Position numbers and translations under genes: made by a program. From an uncultured Oscillospiraceae bacterium (GTDB lineage: Bacteria > Bacillota > Clostridia > Oscillospirales > Oscillospiraceae), in contig CALXGG010000011.1 in the NCBI GenBank assembly GCA_944387785.1, forward strand, positions 1 to 33,021: a stretch of 33,021 bases of DNA. The letters run 5' to 3'. Positions 1-7,065 of the stretch are shown here, in pieces. Every line of letters starts with the position of its first letter. Positions within the stretch are counted from its first letter, which is position 1. The notes below the pieces were generated by a model. The model searched no databases, had not been told where the DNA came from, and saw only the letters and a list, made by a program, of their open reading frames with translations.

Positions 1-72
1 TGGCAGACTCGCTAGATTCAGGTTCTAGTGCTCATTACGGGCGTGCGGGTTCAAGTCCCGCCTCGCGCACCA
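1..72 (+). tRNA. tRNA-Leu (anticodon CAG), 5' end cut off
   Basis: The window opens inside a tRNA. The anticodon stem CTAGA/TCTAG encloses the 7-base loop TTCAGGT, so the anticodon is CAG (Leu, decoding CUG). A long variable arm follows, as expected for tRNA-Leu. The T arm reads GCGGGTTCAAGTCCCGC, then the acceptor half CTCGCGC, discriminator A and an encoded CCA at 70-72. About 15 bases of the 5' acceptor and D arm lie outside the window. Confidence 0.95.
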
Positions 73-73
73 C

Positions 74-111
74 GTCGCCGCGGACGACATATCGTTCGCG
101 GCGACTTTTTT
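74..111 (+). terminator. Rho-independent terminator of tRNA-Leu
   Basis: A 14-bp stem (74-87 with 92-105, one G-T pair) has a CATA loop and runs into six T residues. It starts two bases after the tRNA CCA, so it ends the tRNA transcript. Confidence 0.9.
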
Positions 112-232
112 ATGCAAAAAAGTCACCTCTCGCTCATTCTGTCGCGGCTCCTTTTCCAAATCGAACCCGCTGCGCTGGGCTTCGATTTTGGTTCCTTTGA
201 CGGGAGCCGCAGATTCTGTATCGCCACTCATA
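112..232. other. Coding-like intergenic segment, possible dispersed repeat
   Basis: This gap between the tRNA terminator and a strong hairpin holds no gene I can name. On the minus strand it stays open from an ATG near 229 into the tRNA, with a coding-like composition (GDTESAAPVKGTKIEAQ...). An open frame running into a tRNA cannot be a normal gene. From memory, similar segments turn up beside tRNAs and other genes in related gut Firmicutes, often mis-annotated as small proteins. I cannot confirm copy number here. Confidence 0.3.
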
Positions 233-274
233 CCAAAAAGAAAGGACTTCCGATAGGAAGTCCTTTCTTTTTGG
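233..274. terminator. Perfect 19-bp hairpin, bidirectional terminator
   Basis: Positions 233-251 and 256-274 are exact reverse complements around a GATA loop. The arms carry A5-G-A3 and T3-C-T5 runs, so the 3' arm is T-rich on either strand. It lies where the minus-strand SLH gene should end and also backs up the tRNA terminator. Confidence 0.75.
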
Positions 275-303
275 GTTCCGCCGCCCACAGGGCGGCGGAA
301 CCC
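273..303. repeat. Perfect 14-bp GC-rich inverted repeat
   Basis: Positions 273-286 and 290-303 pair perfectly around a 3-base loop (ACA). It abuts the 233-274 hairpin, sharing two bases. On the minus strand it is the first hairpin met 38 bases after the SLH gene stop, so the two probably form a double terminator. Confidence 0.7.
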
Positions 304-340
304 TTCAAAGATCAAAGGCCAACTGCTGTTTGGGATAAAT

Positions 341-3300
341 TCAGAAATGGCGGTACGGGGTCTGCTTCCAAAGCTCCCGTCTGCCATCCGTCCCATACGC
401 ATGGCTGATGGCGGCCTCCATAATATGGTAGTAGGCCCAGTGGCCGCGGGTCAGATCCGCAAAGAGGTCGCGCCGGTCCCAAACCTGATCGATGAATTTC
501 TGATCGGCCGCCTGGCCCAGCATATTGTTGACGATGACGGTCGCCTCGGCGCGGGTGAGGGGAGCGTCAGGCCGGAAGGTGCCGTCCGGATAGCCGCTGA
601 CCCAGCCGCGGCTGGTGGCTTGGGCTACATAGGGATAATACCAGGCGTCGGGCTGCACATCGGAGTAGGAACAGCTGCCTGGCTCCGAACTGTGGGCAAA
701 GGCCAGGGCCGCTGCGGCAAATTTCGCCCGGGTAATGGGATTGTGGGGACGGAACATATGATCGGGGTAGCCCTCCATTATTCCCAGCGCGGCTATTGTG
801 TTCACCGCGGCGGCGTACCAGGCCCCGTCCGGTATGTCGGCAAATTTCCGGGTAACGGCCGTATCCTTGTCCGGCAGCAGGGTATAGAACAGTTGAGCCG
901 CCTCGGCGCGGGTCATATTCTTCTCGGGACGGAAAGTACCATCCGGATAGCCTGCCAGATACTGCCTGTGCTCCTGAGCATCCGCCTGGTGAGACCCACC
1001 GGGGGCGCTGGACGCCGTCTTATCCCACGGGGTATGGGATCCATCTCCGGAGTGGCCGCCGCCGGGTACAGGCGTGGGAACCGGATCAGGCTGATTCACC
1101 TTTTTGCTCTCCCATATCAGCATAAAGGGCGAGAAGCTGTCCGTGGAGAAGGACAACCCCTGTTCTCCGCGCTTCAGCTCATGGTAGACGATTTGGGGAT
1201 CGGGGTCATCCGCCCGCATCTCCGTGGTAAACACGGTAAGCTCGCAGGACTGGTTTTCTATTTCGCTCAGGCTGTAATTTCGATCCATGCCTTTGAAATG
1301 GACGATGGTAAAATGGTCGTCCTTTCCCATCCCGGCGGGATAGGGCCACAGGATTTCCACCGGCCTGTTGACCTTGATCCATGTATTGCCCATATCGGCG
1401 TCTACCAAATCGAGATAGCGGTACTGAAATTCCAGCGGGTTGTCGGTCTCCTTCCGGATTTCCGTTAACACATCCGCCGCCATTTTTTGCAGGATGCTTC
1501 CGCAGGACAGGTCTGCGATGTGATCTACCAGAAGCTTGACCTTGTCCGGCTTTACCGGCATATTGCTCCCGTTCAGGCAGTATTCCACACCGTCTTTCTC
1601 CGTACAAGCGACAATCCTCCCGGAGGCGTTTACCTCAGACGACAACTGGATGTCATTGGTCATCAGACGGTCCGTCGTTCCCCGCACAGACAGCTTGCCC
1701 GGGATGACGTCAACGTCATACCGGCCCAGCGTTACCCCGCCTGCTTCCAGTACGCCCCGAGGGTTTTGGACGGAAACGCTGCCGGGAGCGATGGTCACCT
1801 CATATTCCCGATACAGTCCGGAAGTGATCGTAAAGCCGCTCTGCGTGACGGTCGTCTTGTTCACCGGATCAAAGAATTGCAGTTCAAACCGCTCCTGGGA
1901 ATCCCCTTCCGGCCGCAGCAGGTACAAAAAGCGGTCATTCAGCTTGGGGTGATCCGCATTGAACAGCACCAGCCTCCATTTCTGCCCGTTGTCAGACAGG
2001 AAGGTGAGATGGGATGTCAGGTCGGACTGCTCCTGTGTGTTCAGCTCGGCACGCAGCCTGGCCTCCGCATCCAGCGGAAGGGTGACGAAGAAACCGACTT
2101 CAGGCAGGTTGGTCCCTTTGACCACCCGGCCGCCGTCCGCCGATCCCCTCGCATAGATGACCATATCCGCCGGGGTCAGGATGATGGCGTTTTGCAGGGT
2201 GGTCTGAAGGGTCAGCTCACATTCCTGTTCCACCTTTACGCCGGTCCGCTTCCCCACGGCGGTGATGTCGGCCTGGCTTTTGTCCGCCAGCAGGGTCTTG
2301 TAGCCCAGTGTGCCGGTGCGTTGGATGGAGTAGGTGATCTCCAGTATTTCATTCGGCTGTAAGCCATCGGCCAGACGCAAGGTCAGGGCCTGACCGGACT
2401 GTTCGGCGGTATCGTTCGTTACGGCGGCCCCTGCCGCCAAAACCTGTATGTCAGATGGATCCTGGGGCAGCGTATCATCGCGGATGACAACCTCCCACAG
2501 CGGTTCGCCGCCGGTGTTTTGGACGGAAATGGTATAATCCACGCTGTACGCCACCGTCTCGCCCTCCTTGCCGGCGCTGGGAGCCCATGTGATCTTCCCA
2601 CTTTTTTCCACCTCCATGTCGGGCGCCTTGGTAAAGGCCCATTTGACTGTCAGCGTGACAGGCACAGCCGGCAGGGTAAAGGTACCGTCGGCCGCCACCT
2701 CCAGAAAGCCGTTTCGCCAGCAGCCGTCGTCTTCCAGTGTCCAGTAGCCATTATTTGTCACGTCCCAGTGGGGCGACAGGGGGTGCTTGGGTACCGTGAC
2801 TTGCGCATTGACGTTGTAGCGCCCATCGTCCCTGGGCGTCCGCTCCGCCAGCGATGGAGGCAGGGCCATGCCCCGTGTCGCGCTTTCATATTTGTAGCTG
2901 ACGCAGGGCTGCACCGCAAGCTCGGCCCGGGCGGTGTGCGCAGCCGCGTACCACACCCTGCACTGCTGCGGTTGGTACTGGTAGGATATCTCCGCCTGCA
3001 TGTGCAGCCTTCCCCGCTGAAAATCCTCTGCGGTGATGGTGTATTGCCCGGGGACAACCGTGGTCTTTCCTTCCGGCGCCTTTTGTTCTTCCGCTGTTGG
3101 CGGCTCGATTGCTGCTTTGTTTGCGCCGTCGCTGCCCCACATTTGATCCGTTACATAGACGTCCTGGTAGGCAAGGGGCGTGTCTTGGTTTTCCAGGGGA
3201 TAGAATGCTGCCGTCAGTTCGTAGTTCACCACATCTCCCACGCCCAGCCCCATACCCTCGGTATAGGGCAGCTCCTGTCCGCCGCCTGCCGGTGTGACCG

Positions 3301-3862
3301 AGAGGATCTTGTAGTCCAGGGTGGGCAGCTTTTCGGCATAAAATCTCAGCGTACTGGTGATGTCGGAGTGAAAGCCCGCCTCCCGGGAAAAGAGCAGGGC
3401 GCAATGGCAGCCCATTTTGATGGCCGCCCCCACCAGCTCTTTGATCTCCTCTTCCGTATACTTCGCCTTGAGCAGCCCCTGGTAATGCTCGCGCCTTGAC
3501 AAAAAGGTGCAGCCGGTCCCATCCTCCTGCCCGTCAGAAATGGGATAATAGTTCCCCGCCGTATTGCCCGCCATGAATTTGGAAAGGGCATAGCCCTCCT
3601 CCGGCGCAAGAAACAGGACGATGCCATAGGGCCACTCCATCCCCGTACGGATGATGTCTGACTCCGCCTTCAGCAGCTGATGGGACCACTCCTGCCCGCT
3701 GATCTTTTCGTTATAGTAGACCGTGCAGTGCTGCGTATTGATCTTGAGGTTCACCTTCTGCGCACCCGCCGCCGCTGCCTGGGGCAATATGCCTGACAGT
3801 ACCGAACCGAGCATTCCCATGAGCAGCAGCACAGATATCATCCGCATCCATGTTTTTTTCAT
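341..3862 (-). CDS. Secreted SLH-domain surface protein
   Basis: A 1173-residue exported protein, probably bound to the cell wall through C-terminal S-layer homology domains. The N-terminus is a classical signal peptide (MKKTWMRM, then a run of L/M/G residues, cleavage near QAAAAGA). The middle has beta-rich repeats; about residues 440-520 resemble a DUF11-type domain (YTISVQNTGGEPL). A Pro/Gly linker (PDPVPTPVPGGG) near residue 925 precedes three SLH repeats from about 960 on, each with a GYPDGTFRP-like motif and TRAE/TRAK. I chose ATG at 3862: a TTG six bases upstream stays in frame but would put MY before the signal peptide. The 5' half matches no family I recognise, so its ligand is unknown. 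The gene looks less GC-extreme than the rest of the window, common for surface proteins. Confidence 0.88.
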   Translation of the reverse strand: MKKTWMRMISVLLLMGMLGSVLSGILPQAAAAGAQKVNLKINTQHCTVYYNEKISGQEWSHQLLKAESDIIRTGMEWPYGIVLFLAPEEGYALSKFMAGNTAGNYYPISDGQEDGTGCTFLSRREHYQGLLKAKYTEEEIKELVGAAIKMGCHCALLFSREAGFHSDITSTLRFYAEKLPTLDYKILSVTPAGGGQELPYTEGMGLGVGDVVNYELTAAFYPLENQDTPLAYQDVYVTDQMWGSDGANKAAIEPPTAEEQKAPEGKTTVVPGQYTITAEDFQRGRLHMQAEISYQYQPQQCRVWYAAAHTARAELAVQPCVSYKYESATRGMALPPSLAERTPRDDGRYNVNAQVTVPKHPLSPHWDVTNNGYWTLEDDGCWRNGFLEVAADGTFTLPAVPVTLTVKWAFTKAPDMEVEKSGKITWAPSAGKEGETVAYSVDYTISVQNTGGEPLWEVVIRDDTLPQDPSDIQVLAAGAAVTNDTAEQSGQALTLRLADGLQPNEILEITYSIQRTGTLGYKTLLADKSQADITAVGKRTGVKVEQECELTLQTTLQNAIILTPADMVIYARGSADGGRVVKGTNLPEVGFFVTLPLDAEARLRAELNTQEQSDLTSHLTFLSDNGQKWRLVLFNADHPKLNDRFLYLLRPEGDSQERFELQFFDPVNKTTVTQSGFTITSGLYREYEVTIAPGSVSVQNPRGVLEAGGVTLGRYDVDVIPGKLSVRGTTDRLMTNDIQLSSEVNASGRIVACTEKDGVEYCLNGSNMPVKPDKVKLLVDHIADLSCGSILQKMAADVLTEIRKETDNPLEFQYRYLDLVDADMGNTWIKVNRPVEILWPYPAGMGKDDHFTIVHFKGMDRNYSLSEIENQSCELTVFTTEMRADDPDPQIVYHELKRGEQGLSFSTDSFSPFMLIWESKKVNQPDPVPTPVPGGGHSGDGSHTPWDKTASSAPGGSHQADAQEHRQYLAGYPDGTFRPEKNMTRAEAAQLFYTLLPDKDTAVTRKFADIPDGAWYAAAVNTIAALGIMEGYPDHMFRPHNPITRAKFAAAALAFAHSSEPGSCSYSDVQPDAWYYPYVAQATSRGWVSGYPDGTFRPDAPLTRAEATVIVNNMLGQAADQKFIDQVWDRRDLFADLTRGHWAYYHIMEAAISHAYGTDGRRELWKQTPYRHF

Positions 3863-3938
3863 ATACAATCTCTTTTTCTCTCTTTCTTTGTTGATTTGGC
3901 GCTTCTTTCAGGTCAACGCAGGGGAAAGAAAGACGTTT

Positions 3939-3959
3939 TCAGGCAACCTTTAGACGCAT
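3939..3959 (-). CDS. Possible 6-residue leader peptide MRLKVA
   Basis: An excellent Shine-Dalgarno (AAAGGAGG, core complementary to 3965-3970) sits five bases before an ATG that opens a frame of only six codons, MRLKVA, then TGA. It lies 76 bases upstream of the SLH gene start and about 60 bases downstream of its likely -10. The SLH gene itself has only a weak purine-rich site, so the strongest ribosome site of the leader belongs to this mini-ORF. It may be a leader peptide or a chance match; no regulatory hairpin is obvious. Confidence 0.35.
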   Translation of the reverse strand: MRLKVA

Positions 3960-4019
3960 ACCGGCCTCCTTTCCCCCAGCCTTTGGATGATTTTTGTCTC
4001 TGATCAATGAATTTTTCAC

Positions 4020-4025
4020 ATTATA
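4020..4025 (-). promoter_or_regulatory. -10 box of SLH gene promoter
   Basis: TATAAT on the minus strand in an AT-rich patch, with no good -35 at 16-18 bases. It would give a leader of about 150 nt. The rest of 3869-4225 shows no further gene; 4041-4080 carries two near-copies of TTCTTAAT-like sequence that could be a regulator site. Confidence 0.5.
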
Positions 4026-4225
4026 GCATGGGAAACTGGAGGGTTTATAAGTGCTTCCTTAATTTTTCTTAATGTACGAGCCTGCTGCAAAGCGGGCCGG
4101 AAAAGAGGGGCGGACAACCCTTTTGGGGCTGCCCGGCCTGTCGAAAGCCCACCAACCGCGTTTCAAAAGCGTGTAAGTTTTACAAGCGGGGAGGCTGCTT
4201 CCTCATGGCTTTTTTTCCGGGGGTG

Positions 4226-4234
4226 TGGTATAAT
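4226..4234 (+). promoter_or_regulatory. Extended -10 promoter of the 4267-6945 operon
   Basis: TGGTATAAT is a TGn-extended -10 matching the consensus. No convincing -35 is seen. It sits 33 bases before the first ATG of the operon. Confidence 0.6.
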
Positions 4235-4266
4235 GCCTCCAATGACCGGGAGCGGGAGGCGGGGAT

Positions 4267-5016
4267 ATGGCCATAGAGAACGGCGTGTGGATCATGCGGG
4301 GCCTGGATTGGGACGACCCCCTGCGCATCCGCAGCTGGCAGGAGCTGGTCCAATGGATCGACGAGATCGGGTTCCTGCCCTTTTTCAAAAACGAGATCGA
4401 GGGCTTTTCCGCCGAGGAGCACACCTCCGACCTCTTCTGGTGGTCCGGGGATCCGGACCAGGACCCCTGGGAGTGGCGCAAGCTCATGGCCCGCAGCGGC
4501 CAGGTGGCCTACGGCAAGTTCTTCGGCAAAAAGGCCGGGTTCATCTCCCGGGCCTGGTTCCCCCACTTCGCCAACTGGCGGCGGGACGGCTACGACTTTG
4601 ACAGCCGCTGGGACGAGGCCCTGGCCGGTATCCGCCAAAAGCGGATCATGGACCAGTTCGCCGGTCGGGATCAGCTCTACGCCCCCGAGCTCAAGCGCCT
4701 GGCCGGATTCGGCAAGGGGGGCGAGAAGAATTTCGAGGGCACCGTCACCGACCTGCAGATGGGGGGGTACCTGATGATCCGGGACTTCCGGCAGCGGCTG
4801 AACAAAAAGGGCCTGCCCTACGGCTGGCCCGTCTCCGTCTACGCCACGCCGGAGGCGCTGTGGGGCGGTGACCACATCGCCTCCGCCTATTCCACAGAGC
4901 CCGCCCGGTCCGGAGAGCTGGTCTGTCAGCAGGTGCGGAAGAACTTCCCGGCGGCCGCGGAGGAATCCCTCCGGGCAGCGATGGGCTGGGAGCGGGGGAG
5001 GGGGGCGCAGCCATGA
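4267..5016 (+). CDS. AlkZ-related family protein
   Basis: A 249-residue soluble protein rich in aromatic residues. I recognise it as the family usually annotated AlkZ-related (distantly like YcaQ/AlkZ DNA glycosylases), from blocks such as IGFLPFFKNEIEGFS, WWSGDPDQDPWEWR, YGKFFGKKAGFISRAWFP and FGKGGEKNFEGTVTDLQM. No catalytic test can be read from the sequence, so a role in DNA repair is inference from the name only. The ATG has GGGAGG eight bases upstream and an extended -10 just before it, so this is the first gene of the operon. Its stop overlaps the ATG of the next small frame (ATGA at 5013-5016), implying translational coupling. The C-terminus (WERGRGAQP) may be slightly altered by the deletion that left the deformylase stump behind. 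Confidence 0.62.
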   Translation: MAIENGVWIMRGLDWDDPLRIRSWQELVQWIDEIGFLPFFKNEIEGFSAEEHTSDLFWWSGDPDQDPWEWRKLMARSGQVAYGKFFGKKAGFISRAWFPHFANWRRDGYDFDSRWDEALAGIRQKRIMDQFAGRDQLYAPELKRLAGFGKGGEKNFEGTVTDLQMGGYLMIRDFRQRLNKKGLPYGWPVSVYATPEALWGGDHIASAYSTEPARSGELVCQQVRKNFPAAAEESLRAAMGWERGRGAQP

Positions 5017-5066
5017 TCCGGATCATCCAGCACGAGATCGACCGCTGCGAGGGGATCGCCATATGA
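5013..5066 (+). pseudogene. Stump of peptide deformylase (last 17 residues)
   Basis: The frame reads MIRIIQHEIDRCEGIAI and stops. It matches the C-terminal metal-binding helix of peptide deformylase (IIQHEIDH.xGI), which holds the HExxH motif. Here the second metal ligand His is Arg (HEIDR), and everything before the helix, including the EGC(L) and GxGxAAxQ motifs, is missing. The frame starts in ATGA overlap with the gene before and ends in ATGA overlap with the gene after, so it may still be translated as a coupling peptide. It cannot be an active enzyme. Confidence 0.7.
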
Positions 5067-5377
5067 AGAAATGCAGGATCACCGTTATGCGCATCGTCCG
5101 CCACGAGGATTTGATGGCCCGATACGAAAACCCCATCTCCCACGCCTGCGATATGGAGGAGGGGCAGGTCTTTATCGCCAACGGCTGGGAGAAGCCGGAG
5201 GGCTTCTGCCAGAGCGCCTGGGACACCCTCTCTCCCTTCGTGCTGGCCCTGAGCCACGGCGGAGAGGATTTCTACGGCGGCTGGATGAAAGACCCCCGGT
5301 CCGTCATGCTCTCCTGCAACGACGGCTTCCGCCCGGTGAGCTTCCTGGTGGAAGCCCTGGACGAGGACGCGGAATAA
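5063..5377 (+). CDS. TIGR04076 family protein
   Basis: A 104-residue protein of the TIGR04076 family, function unknown. Typical features are the N-terminal KCRITVMR strand, the block EEGQVFIANGWEKPEGFCQSAW, a central LSHGGEDFYGG and the C-terminal SCNDGFRPVSF. Conserved Cys residues (CDM, FCQ, SCN) could bind metal, but that is inference. The start is ATG at 5063, overlapping the stop of the deformylase stump; upstream GAGGGGATCG serves as a modest ribosome site. In other Firmicutes such genes often lie beside oxidoreductases, and here an SDR follows after 12 bases. Confidence 0.8.
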   Translation: MKKCRITVMRIVRHEDLMARYENPISHACDMEEGQVFIANGWEKPEGFCQSAWDTLSPFVLALSHGGEDFYGGWMKDPRSVMLSCNDGFRPVSFLVEALDEDAE

Positions 5378-5389
5378 GGAGGATACGAC

Positions 5390-6100
5390 ATGTTTGAAGG
5401 TAAAGTCGCCGTGGTCACCGGCGGCGCCAAGGGTATTGGCAAGACCATCGCCCGGGAGTTTCGCCGGGCGGGGGCCAGGGTGTGCGTCATCGACCTGCTC
5501 CCCAACGACTGCTATGTGGGCGACCTGGCCGACCAGGGGGTCCTGGAGGACTTTGCCCGCAGGGTCATTGCCGATTGCGGCCATGTGGACTATCTCATCA
5601 ACAACGCCCTGCCTTTGATGAAGGGCATCGACACATGCACCTACGAGGAGTTCAACTACGCCCTGCGGGTGGGGGTCACCGCCCCCTTCTACCTGGCCAA
5701 GCTCTTTGCCCCCCACTTCGCCCCCGGCGGGGCCATTGTGAACATCTCCTCCTCCCGGGACCGGATGAGCCAGCCCCAGACGGAGAGCTACACCGCCGCC
5801 AAGGGCGGCATCTCCGCCCTGACCCACGCCCTGGCGGTGAGCCTGGGGGGCAGGGTGCGGGTGAACGCCGTCTCCCCCGGCTGGATCGACACCGACTACA
5901 CCGTCTACCAGGGCCCCGACGCCGTCCAGCAACCCGCCGGCCGGGTGGGCAACCCCATGGATATCGCCAATATGGTGCTTTACCTGTGCTCGGACAAGGC
6001 GGGCTTCATCACCGGGGAGAACATCTGCATCGACGGCGGCATGACCCGCCAGATGATCTATCACAACGACTTTGGTTGGACCTTGGGAGGCAGTCTATGA
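5390..6100 (+). CDS. Short-chain dehydrogenase/reductase (SDR)
   Basis: A 236-residue classical SDR. It has the cofactor motif TGGAKGIG (residues 10-17), NNAL (71-74) in place of NNAG, a Ser cluster at 120-122 and the catalytic pair Y134-x3-K138. The acidic residue after the second strand (VIDLL, D35) suggests NAD(H) rather than NADP(H). The C-terminal block FITGENICIDGGMTRQM is typical of FabG-like SDRs. The substrate cannot be told. AAGGAGG lies eight bases before ATG. The stop overlaps the ATG of the metallophosphoesterase stump (ATGA at 6097-6100). Confidence 0.88.
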   Translation: MFEGKVAVVTGGAKGIGKTIAREFRRAGARVCVIDLLPNDCYVGDLADQGVLEDFARRVIADCGHVDYLINNALPLMKGIDTCTYEEFNYALRVGVTAPFYLAKLFAPHFAPGGAIVNISSSRDRMSQPQTESYTAAKGGISALTHALAVSLGGRVRVNAVSPGWIDTDYTVYQGPDAVQQPAGRVGNPMDIANMVLYLCSDKAGFITGENICIDGGMTRQMIYHNDFGWTLGGSL

Positions 6101-6207
6101 GAATCGCCACCCTGTCCGACACCCATGGCCTGCTGCGGCCCCAGGTGGTTCCACCAGGAGATCACCATGGTGACGGCACAGGCGCGGCTGGCCGCGATGG
6201 GCAATGA
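6097..6207 (+). pseudogene. Stump of metallophosphoesterase N-terminus
   Basis: The frame begins MRIATLSDTHGLLRPQVV, the first beta strand and the D-x-H metal motif of YfcE/MJ0936-type phosphoesterases. It then loses sense and stops after 36 residues. In a second frame the same DNA ends in RWFHQEITMVTAQARLAAM, then GNE and a stop at 6209-6211, which reads like the tail of some other protein. An internal deletion probably fused the start of one gene to the end of another out of frame. The conserved D, H, N and GNCD motifs further on are absent, so it is inactive. Confidence 0.65.
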
Positions 6208-6228
6208 ATAAAAGGAGGAGACACCGGA

Positions 6229-6945
6229 ATGGAAGAATGTCTGATCTGCAAAGCGCCCCTGGAGTACCTGACGGAGGACGAGGTCATGGAGTGCGCCATC
6301 TGTCACAGGAAAGAGCCCAGCAAGGCCCGCTGCGTGAATGGGCACTATGTCTGCAGCGACTGCCACACCCAGGGCATGGACAGTATTTTCGGCCTGTGCC
6401 TCTCCGAGACCTCCGCCGATCCCGTCGCCATCCTCCGGCGGATGATGGACCTGCCCTTCTGCCACATGCACGGCCCGGAGCACCATGTGATGGTGGGGGC
6501 GGCCCTGCTCACCGCCTACAGGAACGCCGGCGGCCGGCTGGACCTGGAGAAGGCCCTGCATGAGATGTACAGCCGGGGCAAGGCCGTCCCCGGCGGGGCC
6601 TGCGGCTTCTGGGGCGCCTGCGGGGCGGGGATCAGCGCGGGGCAGTTCCTGGCCATCGCCACCGCGTCCACGCCTCTGGCCACGGAGCCCTGGGGCCTCA
6701 GCAACCAGATGACCGCCCGGGCCCTGGACGGCATCGGCCGGGTGGGGGGGCCCCGCTGCTGCAAGCGGGATTCCTTCCTGGCGGTCCTGGCCGCCGTGGA
6801 TTTCGCCCGGGAACGCCTGGGGGTGGAGATGGAGCGGACGGTCCCCGTCTGCTCCTACAGCCGCCAAAACAACCAGTGCATCGGCCGTCGCTGCCCCTTC
6901 TCGGCGGCCAACGCCCCCCAAAACGCCGCAAACGCCGGGGACTGA
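6229..6945 (+). CDS. DUF5714 domain protein with N-terminal zinc-ribbon cysteines
   Basis: A 238-residue protein of the DUF5714 family, function not established. The N-terminus carries Cys pairs at 4/7 and 22/25, a single C35, then C42/C45, which look like a metal-binding ribbon. The body has the family block GGACGFWGACGAGISAG, followed by GGPRCCKRDSF, and a Cys-rich C-terminus (VCSYSRQNNQCIGRRCPF). The many conserved cysteines hint at metal or Fe-S binding; relatives often sit near radical SAM or methyltransferase genes, but none is here. AAAGGAGG at about 6211-6218 decides the ATG. It is the last gene of the operon and is followed by a strong terminator. Confidence 0.8.
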   Translation: MEECLICKAPLEYLTEDEVMECAICHRKEPSKARCVNGHYVCSDCHTQGMDSIFGLCLSETSADPVAILRRMMDLPFCHMHGPEHHVMVGAALLTAYRNAGGRLDLEKALHEMYSRGKAVPGGACGFWGACGAGISAGQFLAIATASTPLATEPWGLSNQMTARALDGIGRVGGPRCCKRDSFLAVLAAVDFARERLGVEMERTVPVCSYSRQNNQCIGRRCPFSAANAPQNAANAGD

Positions 6946-6955
6946 TCCTGAGACA

Positions 6956-7005
6956 GACAGCGCCCGGAGCTTCTGGAATGGAAGCTCCGGGCGCTGTCTT
7001 GTTTT
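6956..7005 (+). terminator. Terminator of the 4267-6945 operon
   Basis: A perfect 18-bp stem (6956-6973 with 6981-6998) with a 7-base loop, followed by TTGTTTT. Confidence 0.92.
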
Positions 7006-7065
7006 ATCTATATGGGGGCGGCCGCGCCGCCAGGCATCTTTGTTACACCGGCGCGGGGCGCGGCG

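Noticed and set aside
1-340. tRNA-Leu as attachment site of an integrated element
   Set aside because: No integrase, no repeat of the tRNA 3' end elsewhere in the window, and the following genes are ordinary chromosomal ones.
3869-4025. c-di-GMP (GEMM) riboswitch in the SLH gene leader
   Set aside because: Fragments such as GGAGGCCGG recall the motif, but the conserved stems and tetraloop receptor cannot be laid out.
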